DNA of 64,000 nt from JBDHHQ01 sp039586035 (GTDB lineage: Bacteria; Gemmatimonadota; Gemmatimonadetes; Longimicrobiales; Gaopeijiaceae). The translations under genes were made by a program, and so were the position numbers. The notes under the pieces are model-generated. The model saw only the letters and a list, made by a program, of their open reading frames with translations. It ran no database searches and was not told the origin of the DNA. The stretch covers positions 1 to 64,000 of the forward strand of contig JBDHLD010000002.1 in assembly GCA_039586035.1 (NCBI GenBank). The letters run 5' to 3'. Of the stretch, positions 17,851 through 26,936 are shown piece after piece; position 1 is the first letter of the stretch; each line of letters opens with the position of its first letter.

Positions 17851-19460
17851 CTGCTCGTGGCCTTCTCGAGCCCCGCGACGCCGGTCTTCGCTGCCTCGTT
17901 TTCCGGATTGAGCTCCAGGGCTCGCTGCCAGAGCATGCGCGCCCACTCGACGTCGTCCTCCCGAAGCGCGATGGCGCCGAGCTTGGCGTACACGTCGTCG
18001 CCCAGCCGGGGATCGAGGTTGACGGCTTTCTCGAAGTGGGCGCGGGCTCCCGCCACGTCCCCCCGACGGAAGGCGAAGTCCCCGAGGTTCTTGTGGGCCT
18101 GGGGCGTCGGGTTCGGTAGGGAAACCGCCTTCAGGTAGAGCTCCTCGGCGCTGTCGGGCTTTCCCTGGCGCTCCCGCACCGCCCCCAGGTTCACCAGCAG
18201 GGCCGTGTCCTCGGGATACCGCCGCAACCCCTCCTCGCCGACGGCCGCGGCACTGTCCAGATCGCCCATCATCGCGGCGGCCAGCACACCGTAGGCATAG
18301 TAGAGGGGCGGCGCACCGTTCTTGAGCAACCGTCGGGCTTTGGACAGCCGTCGCCGGGCCTGCGTCGGATCGCCCCGCTTCAGCGCTACGATGGCCCGGG
18401 ACAACGCGGCATCGGCATCGGAAGCGTCCCGGGCCAGCAGCTTGTCCAGCACCGACTCCGCTTCCTCGAGTCGGCCCAGGTGTTCCAGGGCCAGGGCACG
18501 GTTCTTCAACACGCCCGGGCGACCCTTCACGGACTCGTCCAGGGCGTCGAGATGCTTGAGGCTGTCCTGATACGCGCCCAGCTTCAGTGCGATGACGGCG
18601 AGCCCGAAGCGTGCCTCCGTGTCCGACGGATCCGAGGCCAACACGCGTTCGAACTCCCGCGCCGCGTCGGTATACAGACCCGTTCGGTGGTAGGCGGGAG
18701 CCAACTCGCTCGATTCTGAGACGTCTTCCACGAGAGGGTCTCGAATCCGCTGGCCCGTCTTCGATACGAAGCCCGCCTGCGCCAAGCCGAAGAGGGCTTT
18801 GGCCGTGTCGAACTCCACGAGGCCCGAAGCCTCGACCAGGTCCTCCACGGTGCGCTCGCCGTCGAGGAGCGGGAGGATTCGCCGCTGGTTGTCGGTCAAC
18901 TCGACGTCCGCGTCGTCCTCGTCGGGAAGATGCTCCACGGAAAAGATGAGATCGAAGTCGGAGATCTTCTTCTCGATCAGGCTCCACTCGTCCACGCGGC
19001 GGGCGCCCTCCAGCAGGAGCCCCTCGGCGTTGATGGACACGAGCATGACCTCTTCGGGCGGAGCCTCATCGGGCTCGAACCGGAACGTTCCCTCGCTCCA
19101 ACCGAAGAGATGGTAGACCGCCTCCTCGATCTGTAGGGTGACGAAGCGGTTCAGGTCCTCCTCCACGAGCGAGCCCTGGCCCATCAGGATCTCGCCCAGG
19201 CGCCGCCCAGGGTCCTTGCCCTGCGCGTCGATCCCCTGGGTAAGCTGCTCCTCGGTGATCACCCCGTTCTTGACCAGCAGGTCGCCCAGGCGGTCCGGAC
19301 GGTTCAGCACGCTGGCGTAGATCACCCGGCCCTTGGCGAAGTAGACGTTCCCGTAGCTGGGCCGGTTGCTCACCGTGAGACACCCGGTCTTCCGCCCCAT
19401 GGCCAGCAGCTGGCAGATGTCGGCGAGCCCGACGTGGGCGAGGTTACCCTCGATGGCCAT
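17847..19460 (-). CDS. DUF4388 (PATAN)-TPR protein
   Basis: The ATG at 19460 overlaps the stop of the DnaA-like gene (TGATG), giving 537 residues. Residues 1 to about 100 (MAIEGNLAHVGLADICQLL, then GCLTVSN and FAKGRVIYA) match DUF4388/PATAN domains found in bacterial signalling proteins. A middle helical region (DRLGDLLVKNGVITEEQLTQG) resembles the T2SS-E N-terminal-like domain. The second half contains several TPR-like repeats (about 270-520). DUF4388 proteins act with response regulators and small GTPase-type systems in gliding and predatory bacteria. It belongs to a coupled operon with the roadblock and DnaA-like proteins. Confidence 0.85.
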   Translation of the reverse strand: MAIEGNLAHVGLADICQLLAMGRKTGCLTVSNRPSYGNVYFAKGRVIYASVLNRPDRLGDLLVKNGVITEEQLTQGIDAQGKDPGRRLGEILMGQGSLVEEDLNRFVTLQIEEAVYHLFGWSEGTFRFEPDEAPPEEVMLVSINAEGLLLEGARRVDEWSLIEKKISDFDLIFSVEHLPDEDDADVELTDNQRRILPLLDGERTVEDLVEASGLVEFDTAKALFGLAQAGFVSKTGQRIRDPLVEDVSESSELAPAYHRTGLYTDAAREFERVLASDPSDTEARFGLAVIALKLGAYQDSLKHLDALDESVKGRPGVLKNRALALEHLGRLEEAESVLDKLLARDASDADAALSRAIVALKRGDPTQARRRLSKARRLLKNGAPPLYYAYGVLAAAMMGDLDSAAAVGEEGLRRYPEDTALLVNLGAVRERQGKPDSAEELYLKAVSLPNPTPQAHKNLGDFAFRRGDVAGARAHFEKAVNLDPRLGDDVYAKLGAIALREDDVEWARMLWQRALELNPENEAAKTGVAGLEKATSR

Positions 19461-21220
19461 CAGCCAACCTCCTCGGCGAGGCGCTCGACGATGCGTGGCC
19501 AATCCCAGATCACGGACTCACGGGACGGCAGCCACTCGACGTGTGGAGCCGTCGCCCGGGGAGCGGGCTGCGTCTTCGGCGGCGGCTTCGGCATCGGGGG
19601 TGCCATGGGCGCTCCGCTGTCAGCGGCTACGCCTGCCCCTTCTTCGAGCTCCAGCACGAGCCCGCCCTCGAAGCGGGTCCGCAGGCGGTCCTCGATCCCG
19701 TCGATGGACGACGGCGGTCGATCGGCGGACAGAAGCACTCTGGCGCCGGTCCGTTTGAGCGACTCGAAGAGGTGGAAGAACTCCTCCTGGGCCCGCTCGG
19801 TGTCCGCGAGCTGCTCGACTCCGTGGAGCAACAGCAGGTCCGTGGTCCACCAACGCTCCCTCCATGCCCCGGCGACTCCGGTGGACAGGGACTCGATGAA
19901 CTCCCCGGCGAATCCCTCGACGGAGATCAGAGCGATCCGCAGCTCTGGCCGCAGCTCCTGAGCGGTGCGTCCCGTGGCGCTCTGCAGCTCCAGGCCGAGC
20001 TTCCCGTCCGCGCTCCACACGTAGAGCGGGTTGTAGTCGGGATGCTGGTCCGTGATCAGCTGCTCGGCTACCCGCAGCGCCAACGGTGAGAAGCGATCGG
20101 CCAGCTCATGGAGCTTGGGGCCCGCCGGAAGGGCCGGGAACGGGCGGTGTCGTTCCCGCGCCGACGCCAGCAGTGCCTCGGCCTCCCGCAGCCGGTCGGG
20201 GTTGGACAGCAGCTCGACGGCCGCCTCGGGCCACGGATTCCCGATGCGATCCAGCTCCGCTCGCACCTCCTTCAGGCGCTCCAGCTCGTTGCGGAAGCTC
20301 TTGGCGGCCTCCCGCACCTCGTCGGCCGAGTGCTTGTCCTGGAGAAGGCGCTCCAGCCGGGCGGCGCTGAAGCCTTCGGCCTCCGCCTCCGCCATGGTCG
20401 TCCGCACCATGGCCCGCAGCCGCTCCTCCTCGTCGGACACACTGGTTTCCAGAGTCGCGGAAAGCTCCTGAACGAAGGAGGCGAACTCACTGCCCTCACG
20501 GCTACCGCCAGCGGGCCCCAGGATGTCGACGATCTGTTCCGGAAGCACCTCCCGTTCCTCGATCTCCTGGATCGCCAAAACCCGGTTCAGCGCACCCTGC
20601 AGCTCCCGGATGTTGTCGTAGGGGTAGCGCGCGATCGCCTCTCCGGTGCCCACTGCCAACGAGGTTCCACGATCCGAGACCTTCTTGAGCACAATGGCCA
20701 CCCGGGTCTCATACTCGGGCAGCGCGATGTCTACGATGAGTCCTCCGGAGAACCGCGACAGCAGCCGGGCATCGAGATCGTCGATGTCGGCCGGGGGCCG
20801 ATCGCTGGCCAGGACCACCTGACTGCCGGAGCCGGTCAGGGCATCCAGCGTGCCGAGAAGCATCTCCTGGGCTTCGGGGTGGCCCGTGATGAACTGCACG
20901 TCGTCGAGAAGGAGGATGTCGAGGTCGCGGTACGTCTCACGGAGGACGTCCTTTTCCCCACGCTCCAGCGCCTTTTCCAGGTCGTCCAGGTAGCTCTCTA
21001 GGGTCTTGTAGAGGACGCGCCCCGACCCGAGCCCCTGACCTGCCTGGTTGGCGATGGCGGTCAGCAGATGCGTCTTCCCGAGCCCGGACGACGAGTAGAT
21101 GAACAACGGATTGAAGCTCCGGCCCGGCGAATCTGCCGCGCGCCGAGACGCAGCCGAGGCCAGACGGTTGGCCGGGCCGACGACGAAGCTCTCGAAGGTG
21201 AGCTGGCGATCCAGATCCAC
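19460..21220 (-). CDS. Tandem DnaA-like AAA+ protein with a degenerate second module
   Basis: The 586-residue protein starts MDLDRQLTFESFVVGPANRL, as in the DnaA ATPase domain. Module 1 has Walker A SSSGLGKTH (about 43-51), Walker B LLLDDVQF (about 103-110) and ASDRPP (138-143). Residues 240-380 are a charged helical linker. Module 2 (about 393-527) repeats the pattern (NPLYVWSADGKLGLE, DLLLLHGVEQ, SADRPP), but Walker A is lost and the Walker B DD has become HG. There is no C-terminal DnaA-box-binding domain, so it is not the replication initiator. Its place between roadblock and DUF4388 genes suggests a signalling ATPase in the cytoplasm. Confidence 0.82.
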   Translation of the reverse strand: MDLDRQLTFESFVVGPANRLASAASRRAADSPGRSFNPLFIYSSSGLGKTHLLTAIANQAGQGLGSGRVLYKTLESYLDDLEKALERGEKDVLRETYRDLDILLLDDVQFITGHPEAQEMLLGTLDALTGSGSQVVLASDRPPADIDDLDARLLSRFSGGLIVDIALPEYETRVAIVLKKVSDRGTSLAVGTGEAIARYPYDNIRELQGALNRVLAIQEIEEREVLPEQIVDILGPAGGSREGSEFASFVQELSATLETSVSDEEERLRAMVRTTMAEAEAEGFSAARLERLLQDKHSADEVREAAKSFRNELERLKEVRAELDRIGNPWPEAAVELLSNPDRLREAEALLASARERHRPFPALPAGPKLHELADRFSPLALRVAEQLITDQHPDYNPLYVWSADGKLGLELQSATGRTAQELRPELRIALISVEGFAGEFIESLSTGVAGAWRERWWTTDLLLLHGVEQLADTERAQEEFFHLFESLKRTGARVLLSADRPPSSIDGIEDRLRTRFEGGLVLELEEGAGVAADSGAPMAPPMPKPPPKTQPAPRATAPHVEWLPSRESVIWDWPRIVERLAEEVG

Positions 21221-21252
21221 GAGTGGCTAGGGCTCAGTGAACGGCAGGTGCC

Positions 21253-21744
21253 TCATTCGGCCGGGAACGTCTGATCCAGCCGCTCGAGCATCGTGTCCTC
21301 CAGCGCAGCCAGCGGGCCCAAACCCGCCCGCGACCCCTCCATCGCTCCTCGCAGGGTTTCGACCGCTCGGGAGGCGCGGCCCGCGTCCGCATCGGGCTCG
21401 AAGAGGGAAAGGAGAAGAACCGGCCCTCCCTGTGTCCCCAATTCCTGCACGGTAACGCGACCGCCGCGGCCCACCGCCACCAGCTCGCCCACCTCGCCGG
21501 AACCGGAGAGCTCGCCGATGCGCCGACCCGAGGCGTGGATGCGGGCCGCGAGAGTGGCCAGATCCCCCACCCGCCCGGCACGGGGCAGCCCCGTCCGGGC
21601 CAGAACGCTGCCTTGCCGGTCCACCAGGGCCGCCGAACGGGCTCCGGAGCCCGCGGTAAACTCCTCGAGAGCGGCCTCCATGCGGCGCTCGTCGGTCGAC
21701 GTCAGGTCTGTGTTCTTCATCGCCCGGGCTGTTCGGTTCAACAT
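21253..21744 (-). CDS. Roadblock/LC7-like protein
   Basis: The 163-residue protein has the alternating pattern of roadblock/LC7 (MglB-like) domains: helix EEFTAGSGARSAALVDRQGSVLA, a central LAARIHASGRRIGEL segment, and a strand pair GRGGRVTVQELG...PVLLLSLFEP. Roadblock proteins regulate small Ras-like GTPases such as MglA, or act as scaffolds. No GTPase is present in this window. It is the first gene of the operon with the DnaA-like ATPase 32 bases downstream. A start at 21720 (MKNTDL) is equally possible. Confidence 0.72.
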   Translation of the reverse strand: MLNRTARAMKNTDLTSTDERRMEAALEEFTAGSGARSAALVDRQGSVLARTGLPRAGRVGDLATLAARIHASGRRIGELSGSGEVGELVAVGRGGRVTVQELGTQGGPVLLLSLFEPDADAGRASRAVETLRGAMEGSRAGLGPLAALEDTMLERLDQTFPAE

Positions 21745-21851
21745 GGACGGCCGCCGTGACTCCTGGGCCGGCCGATGCCTCTAGTCTACGCGGGGTCCGC
21801 CCCGGTCGCTATTTCGACCTCGGGCCCGTGCGGCGTCATACACCGGAACCC

Positions 21852-22817
21852 CTAGGGATTCTCCCTGGCCCACGCCGCCACCTCGGCCAGGTCCGGCGGG
21901 AGCGGTGCCTCGAACGCGAGCTCCTCTCCGGTTCGCGGATGCTCGAACGACAGCTCCGCGGCGTGCAGGAACTGGCGTGTCGTGCGCCGGGCCAGCTCTC
22001 GAGCCCAGGCCCGCGCCTGTCCACCCATTCCCCGTTCCCAACCAGCGCCGTACACGGCGTCGCCCACAACGGGATGGCCGATGTGCGACAGGTGCACGCG
22101 AATCTGGTGGGTGCGTCCCGTGCCGAGCGAAACCCGGAGCAGCTCCGCAGCCTGCCAACGCTCCAACACGGCGCATCGGGTGAGGGCGAGGCGCCCGCCC
22201 TCCCTTACGGCCATCCTTTTCCGGTCGGTCGGATGCCGGCCGATGGGCCCGTCGATGGTCAAAGGGCTCTTTGGAAGGTGGCCCCAAGACGCTGCCAGGT
22301 AAAGACGTCTGACCTGCCGCTCTTTGAGCGCCCGTGACAACGCCCGGTGGGCCTGGTCGTCTTTGGCGACGACCATGAGCCCGGAGGTGTAACGGTCCAA
22401 TCTGTGGACGATCCCGGGCCGCAGGGCTCCACCCACGCCGGACAGGTCGCGGACGTGGTGGAGCAGCGCGTTGACGAGCGTGCCCGAGGCGTGCCCGGGC
22501 GCCGGATGGACGACCAGTCCCGGCGGCTTGTTGACGACGACCACCGAGGCGTCCTGGAACACGATGTCCACGGCGATGTCCTGGGGCTCGGCCGTCAACG
22601 CCTCCGGGGCGGGAATCTCCACCTCGATCCGCTGCCCCGATGACACCGCTTCGGACTTCCGCGGGCTGCGCCCGTCGACGAGCACGCGCCCCTCTCGGAT
22701 CAGGGCCGCGACCCGGGTCCGCGACAGGCCCAGCCGGGCCGCGAGCCAACCGTCCAGGCGTCCCTCCGCCGACTCGTCCACCGTTAGCACCTCGGTGGAC
22801 GCCCCCCCCGCCGTCAT
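21852..22817 (-). CDS. rluD: RluA/RluD-family 23S rRNA pseudouridine synthase
   Basis: The 321-residue protein has an N-terminal S4 RNA-binding domain (about 15-80, EGRLDGWLAARLGLSRTRVAALIREGRVLVDG) and a pseudouridine synthase domain with the catalytic-Asp motif HRLDRYTSGL (the usual x after DR is Tyr here), then GTGRTHQIRVH. It isomerises uridine in 23S rRNA, probably at the helix 69 sites if it is a true RluD. It lies 69 bases after ileS in the same direction. Confidence 0.92.
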   Translation of the reverse strand: MTAGGASTEVLTVDESAEGRLDGWLAARLGLSRTRVAALIREGRVLVDGRSPRKSEAVSSGQRIEVEIPAPEALTAEPQDIAVDIVFQDASVVVVNKPPGLVVHPAPGHASGTLVNALLHHVRDLSGVGGALRPGIVHRLDRYTSGLMVVAKDDQAHRALSRALKERQVRRLYLAASWGHLPKSPLTIDGPIGRHPTDRKRMAVREGGRLALTRCAVLERWQAAELLRVSLGTGRTHQIRVHLSHIGHPVVGDAVYGAGWERGMGGQARAWARELARRTTRQFLHAAELSFEHPRTGEELAFEAPLPPDLAEVAAWARENP

Positions 22818-22886
22818 CGGCCACCCAATCCGATGCGAGGTGGGACGCCGGGCTTCGAGGCCGAGCAGGGTCGCGCCGCCAGCCCG

Positions 22887-25800
22887 TCAGCTCCCGTGTC
22901 GGCTGAGGCCGATGACCGCGGTACGGCCATCGAGGTCCACGTCCTGGGTGGCGTCGTAGGCACTCGGGTCTCCGTCGGCCGTCACGTCCAGCGCCTCGGC
23001 CAGGGTCTCACCGGCGATGAACCCGCGATGGGCAGAGACCGCGGCGATCACCTCATCGACGCCGAAGATGCCGAGATCGATACGGTCGGTAATCTCCAGT
23101 CCAGAGTCCTTGCGGAGCCGCTGAATCCGGTTCACGAGCTCGCGGGCGAGACCCTCGGCCACCAGCTCGTCGGTCAAGCCCGGATCGAGCGCCGCCGTGT
23201 ATCCGCCCTCGCTCTTGACGACCAGGTCGCCCCGAGCTTCCTCCACGACCTCGAAGTCCCCAGGCTCCAGTCCGTGGCTCTCGCCCTCCAGGTCGACGAC
23301 GAGCGGCTCCCCGCCCTGGAACGCCGCGAGCGCTTCCGGCGTGAGCGAGCGGATCGCCGCCGCGGCCATGTTGGTGTTCTTGCCGAAGCGCGGTCCGAGC
23401 GCCCGGAAGTTGGGGCGCGCCGCGAGCGTGACCAGCTCCTCGGCCGTACCCAGAAACTCCACGGACTTGACGTTGAGCTCGTCTTGGAGCAGCTCCAACA
23501 ACTCGGGGCGCACGCTTGTCCCACCGAGCACGCCGAAGAGGCGAGACAGGGGCTGACGCACGCGGATCTGAACCTCCTCACGGGCTGCCCGTCCCAACGA
23601 AACCAGGGCGCGCACCGCTGCCATCTCCGCCTCCAGCTCCCCGTCCAGCGCGGTCTCGTCGACCACGGGGAACCGGCTGAGGTGTGCGCTCTTGCCGGTC
23701 AGCCCGCGGTGCAACCAGTCTCCGGTGAACGGCGCCAGCGGAGCGATGAGCAGGGAGATTGCCCGGAGGCACTCCCACAGCGTCCGGAACGCGGCTCGTG
23801 CGTCGGCGTCGTCCCCGCTCCCCCAGAAACGCGACCGCGACCGCCGCACGTACCAGTTCGACAGGTCCTCGTTCAGGAAGTCCGCGACCTGGCGGTAGGC
23901 CCGCGTGATCTGATAGCCGTCCAGCTCCTCGCCGACCGCACCCACGAGGCGGTTCAGGCGGGACAGAATCCAGCGGTCCAGGATGTTGCGCTCGGCCGCC
24001 GGCGTATCGTCGTCACCGGCCTCCCATGCCTCGACGTTGGCGTAGAGCGTGAAGAACCGGTACGTGTTGAAGAGCGTGTCGAAGAGCTTCCGCGCCGCCT
24101 CGCGCACGCCCTCGGAAGCGTATCGCTTCGATACCCACGGGTTGCTCGACGTGATCAGGTACCAGCGCAGGGCGTCCGAGCCGTGCTCGGCGATGGCGTC
24201 CCACGGATTCACCACGTTGCCCCTGGACTTGGACATCTTCTGCCCCTCGGCGTCCAGGATCAGGTCGTTGACCACGACGTTGAGGTAGGGCGTGCCCCGC
24301 CCCAGCATGGTCGAGATGGCCAGGAGCGAGTAGAACCATCCCCGTGTCTGGTCGAGTCCCTCGCAGATGAAGTCCGCCGGGAAGTGGCGCTCGAACTCCG
24401 CCTGGTGCTCGAACGGAAAGTGCCACTGGGCGAACGGCATGGCCCCCGAATCGAACCAGACGTCGAGGACGGCCTCGGACCGTCGCATCGTGCCTTCGCA
24501 GTCGGCGCACGCCCACGTGACCTCGTCGATGTACGGGCGATGGGGATCGAAGTCCGCCGGCAGTCCGCCTGCACGCGCGCTCAGGTCGTCCAGGCTCCCG
24601 ATCCATTCGGTGTGGTCGGGGTCCGTCTCGCAGACCCAAACGGGCAAGGGCGTTCCCCAGAACCGCTCGCGAGACAGCGCCCAGTCCACGTTCCCCTTGA
24701 GCCACTCCCCCATCCGGCCCTCGCCGACTTCGGGTGGGAACCAATGGATGGCGGCATTCTGCTTCAGGAGCTCGTCCTTCAGACGCGACGTGGCGGCGAA
24801 CCAGGAGTCTCGCGCCATGTAGATGAGGGGCGAGTCGCAGCGCCAGCAGTGAGGGTACGAGTGGAATACCTTCTCGACCCGGAACAGATTGCCGCGGCGC
24901 TCCAGCTCCTCGATGACGACGGGGTCCGCGTCCTTCACGAACATGCCACCCACCACCGCCGTGCTCTCGGTGAACGATCCCGTGTCGTCCACCGGCCTGA
25001 GCAGGGGAAGCCCATGCCGCTTGCCGGCGGCATAGTCATCGGCGCCGAAGGCCGGCGCCATGTGCACGATGCCGGTGCCGTCCTCCGCGCTCACGAAGTC
25101 CTCGGCCACGACGGTCCACGCGTTGCCGACGTCCGTCGGCTCAGGCACCAGGTCCAGGGACCGGCCGTACCGCCGACCGACCAGCTCGCTGGCCGGGTAC
25201 CGGGTCAAGACCTCCGCCCCTTGGCCGAACACCCGCTCGACGAGGCTTTCGGCCAGGATGAGTCGGCGGCCGTCCTGGGCGACCTCGGCGTAGAAGAGAC
25301 CCGGGTTGACGGCCAGACCGACGTTGGACGGCACCGTCCACGGCGTCGTGGTCCACACCAGAAACGCCCGACCGTCCGGGTCCGGCTCCCCGTCGTCGGT
25401 GAGGAGCGGGGCCAGGAAGTAGAGCGACGGATCCTCGACGTCCGCGTAGCCCTGGGCCACCTCATGGGAGCTGAGGGCCGTTCCGCACCGAGGGCAGTAC
25501 GGTACGCTCTTGTGCCCACGGTAGAGGAGGCCGTTCCGGGCCAGCTCGGCGAGGATCCACCACACGGACTCGATGTACTCGGGGCGAAACGTCACGTACG
25601 GGCGCGAGTAGTCGAGCCAATAGGCGATCCGCTCCGAGAGGCTCTCCCACTCGGTCTTGTAGGTGAACACGGAGTCGCGACACACCTCGTTGAACCTTGC
25701 GATCCCGAGGGCCTCGATCTCGGGCTTGCCGGAGATCCCGAGCTTCTTTTCGGCCTCGATCTCAACCGGTAGCCCGTGCGTGTCCCACCCTGCGATACGC

Positions 25801-26036
25801 GTGACCGACCGCCCCTGCATGGTCCGGTGGCGGCACACGAGATCCTTGATGGTGCGGCTGATGATGTGATGGAGCCCGGGACGACCGTTGGCCGTGGGTG
25901 GACCTTCGTAGAAGACGAAGGGCTCGCCTTCGGCGGTGGCCGTCAGCGTCTGGTGGAAGAGGTCTTCCTCGCGCCAGCGCTCGAGGGTCTCTTCTTCCAG
26001 GGCAATGAGTGACTCGGGAAGCTCTGGGTATCGCAT
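22887..26036 (-). CDS. ileS: Isoleucyl-tRNA synthetase
   Basis: The 1049-residue class-I synthetase has the HIGH-equivalent GPPTANGRPGLHHI at about 45-58, an editing CP1 domain (WTTTPWTVPSNVGLAVNPG), KMSKSRGN at about 600, an anticodon-binding domain and a long C-terminal region (DUF5915-like). Its length and lack of a C-terminal four-Cys zinc module match the eukaryote-like type-2 IleRS. Type-2 enzymes are often less sensitive to mupirocin; that is family knowledge, not shown here. No T-box leader is visible upstream. Confidence 0.94.
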   Translation of the reverse strand: MRYPELPESLIALEEETLERWREEDLFHQTLTATAEGEPFVFYEGPPTANGRPGLHHIISRTIKDLVCRHRTMQGRSVTRIAGWDTHGLPVEIEAEKKLGISGKPEIEALGIARFNEVCRDSVFTYKTEWESLSERIAYWLDYSRPYVTFRPEYIESVWWILAELARNGLLYRGHKSVPYCPRCGTALSSHEVAQGYADVEDPSLYFLAPLLTDDGEPDPDGRAFLVWTTTPWTVPSNVGLAVNPGLFYAEVAQDGRRLILAESLVERVFGQGAEVLTRYPASELVGRRYGRSLDLVPEPTDVGNAWTVVAEDFVSAEDGTGIVHMAPAFGADDYAAGKRHGLPLLRPVDDTGSFTESTAVVGGMFVKDADPVVIEELERRGNLFRVEKVFHSYPHCWRCDSPLIYMARDSWFAATSRLKDELLKQNAAIHWFPPEVGEGRMGEWLKGNVDWALSRERFWGTPLPVWVCETDPDHTEWIGSLDDLSARAGGLPADFDPHRPYIDEVTWACADCEGTMRRSEAVLDVWFDSGAMPFAQWHFPFEHQAEFERHFPADFICEGLDQTRGWFYSLLAISTMLGRGTPYLNVVVNDLILDAEGQKMSKSRGNVVNPWDAIAEHGSDALRWYLITSSNPWVSKRYASEGVREAARKLFDTLFNTYRFFTLYANVEAWEAGDDDTPAAERNILDRWILSRLNRLVGAVGEELDGYQITRAYRQVADFLNEDLSNWYVRRSRSRFWGSGDDADARAAFRTLWECLRAISLLIAPLAPFTGDWLHRGLTGKSAHLSRFPVVDETALDGELEAEMAAVRALVSLGRAAREEVQIRVRQPLSRLFGVLGGTSVRPELLELLQDELNVKSVEFLGTAEELVTLAARPNFRALGPRFGKNTNMAAAAIRSLTPEALAAFQGGEPLVVDLEGESHGLEPGDFEVVEEARGDLVVKSEGGYTAALDPGLTDELVAEGLARELVNRIQRLRKDSGLEITDRIDLGIFGVDEVIAAVSAHRGFIAGETLAEALDVTADGDPSAYDATQDVDLDGRTAVIGLSRHGS

Positions 26037-26080
26037 GTGCTCGATCGCGCCCGTGGAGCAAGCGTCAGTTTGATGGAGGG

Positions 26081-26095
26081 AGGCCGACCCGGCCT
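26081..26095 (-). terminator. Hairpin after the purine nucleoside phosphorylase gene
   Basis: AGGCCG-ACC-CGGCCT is a 6-bp GC stem with a 3-nt loop, just past the stop codon of the phosphorylase gene in its direction of transcription. No U-tract follows, so it may only pause transcription or protect the mRNA end before ileS. Confidence 0.35.
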
Positions 26096-26099
26096 GGCG

Positions 26100-26936
26100 T
26101 CAGAGCTCGGCCACGACGTCGTGGATGATGCTCGTCAGGGCTGGCTCGGCGTCCCTGGCTGTTTGGATGATCGTGGCGATGTCGGCGACTTCGAGGGCAT
26201 CCGGCAGACACAGGTCCGTGACGATCACGATGCCCAGCACCCGCATGCCCATGTGTCTGGCCACGATCACTTCGGGAACCGTGGACATGCCGACCACGTC
26301 GGCGCCCATGGTCCGAAGCATGCGGTACTCCGCACGCGTCTCCAGGTTCGGCCCGATCACGGCGGCATACACGCCGCGGTGCAGCGCGATGCCCTTCGAC
26401 AGGGCCACTCCCATGGCCTTTTCCTGCAGCGTGTGGTCGTACGGCTCCGACATGTCAGGGAAGCGCGGCCCCAGCGCGTCGAGATTCGGTCCCACCAAGG
26501 GGTTGTCGCCCAGCAGGTTGATGTGATCGTCCAGAAGCACCAACGAGCCGGCCGGCCACAGCGGGTGCATGCCGCCGCACGCACCGGACACGACGAGGGT
26601 CTCCGCGCCCAGCATCCTCATGACCCGGACCGGCAGCGTCACCTGGCGAAGGTCGTACCCCTCGTACCGGTGGAAACGCCCCTGCAGGGCCACCACCGGC
26701 GTACCGCCCAACATCCCCAGGATGAGCCGGCCGGAGTGGCTCTCTACCGTGGGCGCCGGGAAGTGCGGGAGATCCTCGTAGGGTATGGCAACCGACTGGT
26801 CGATCTGCTCGGCCAGTCCACCGAGGCCCGTGCCGAGGACGATCCCCACGCGGGGCGTGAAGGCGCTCCTGTCGCGAACGGCATGGACGGCCTCTTCCAG
26901 CAGGGCCAGCTGAGCCGAGCCGCCGTCACTCTCCAC
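26100..26936 (-). CDS. punA: Purine nucleoside phosphorylase (PNP family, trimeric type)
   Basis: I chose the GTG at 26936, which overlaps the end of divIVA by 11 bases and gives 278 residues, the usual size. Motifs include VLGTGLGGLAEQI near the N-terminus, GRFHRYEGY, VSGACGGMHP, and a C-terminal MGMRVLGIVIVTDLC, as in human-type PNP and PunA. It cleaves purine nucleosides with phosphate to base and ribose-1-phosphate. A longer in-frame reading upstream would run inside divIVA and is unlikely. It ends the yggS-divIVA-pnp transcript. Confidence 0.9.
   Translation of the reverse strand: MESDGGSAQLALLEEAVHAVRDRSAFTPRVGIVLGTGLGGLAEQIDQSVAIPYEDLPHFPAPTVESHSGRLILGMLGGTPVVALQGRFHRYEGYDLRQVTLPVRVMRMLGAETLVVSGACGGMHPLWPAGSLVLLDDHINLLGDNPLVGPNLDALGPRFPDMSEPYDHTLQEKAMGVALSKGIALHRGVYAAVIGPNLETRAEYRMLRTMGADVVGMSTVPEVIVARHMGMRVLGIVIVTDLCLPDALEVADIATIIQTARDAEPALTSIIHDVVAEL

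Noticed and set aside
22833..25772. Plus-strand open frame of 979 codons
   Set aside because: It lies entirely opposite ileS, which has full synthetase motifs on the minus strand.
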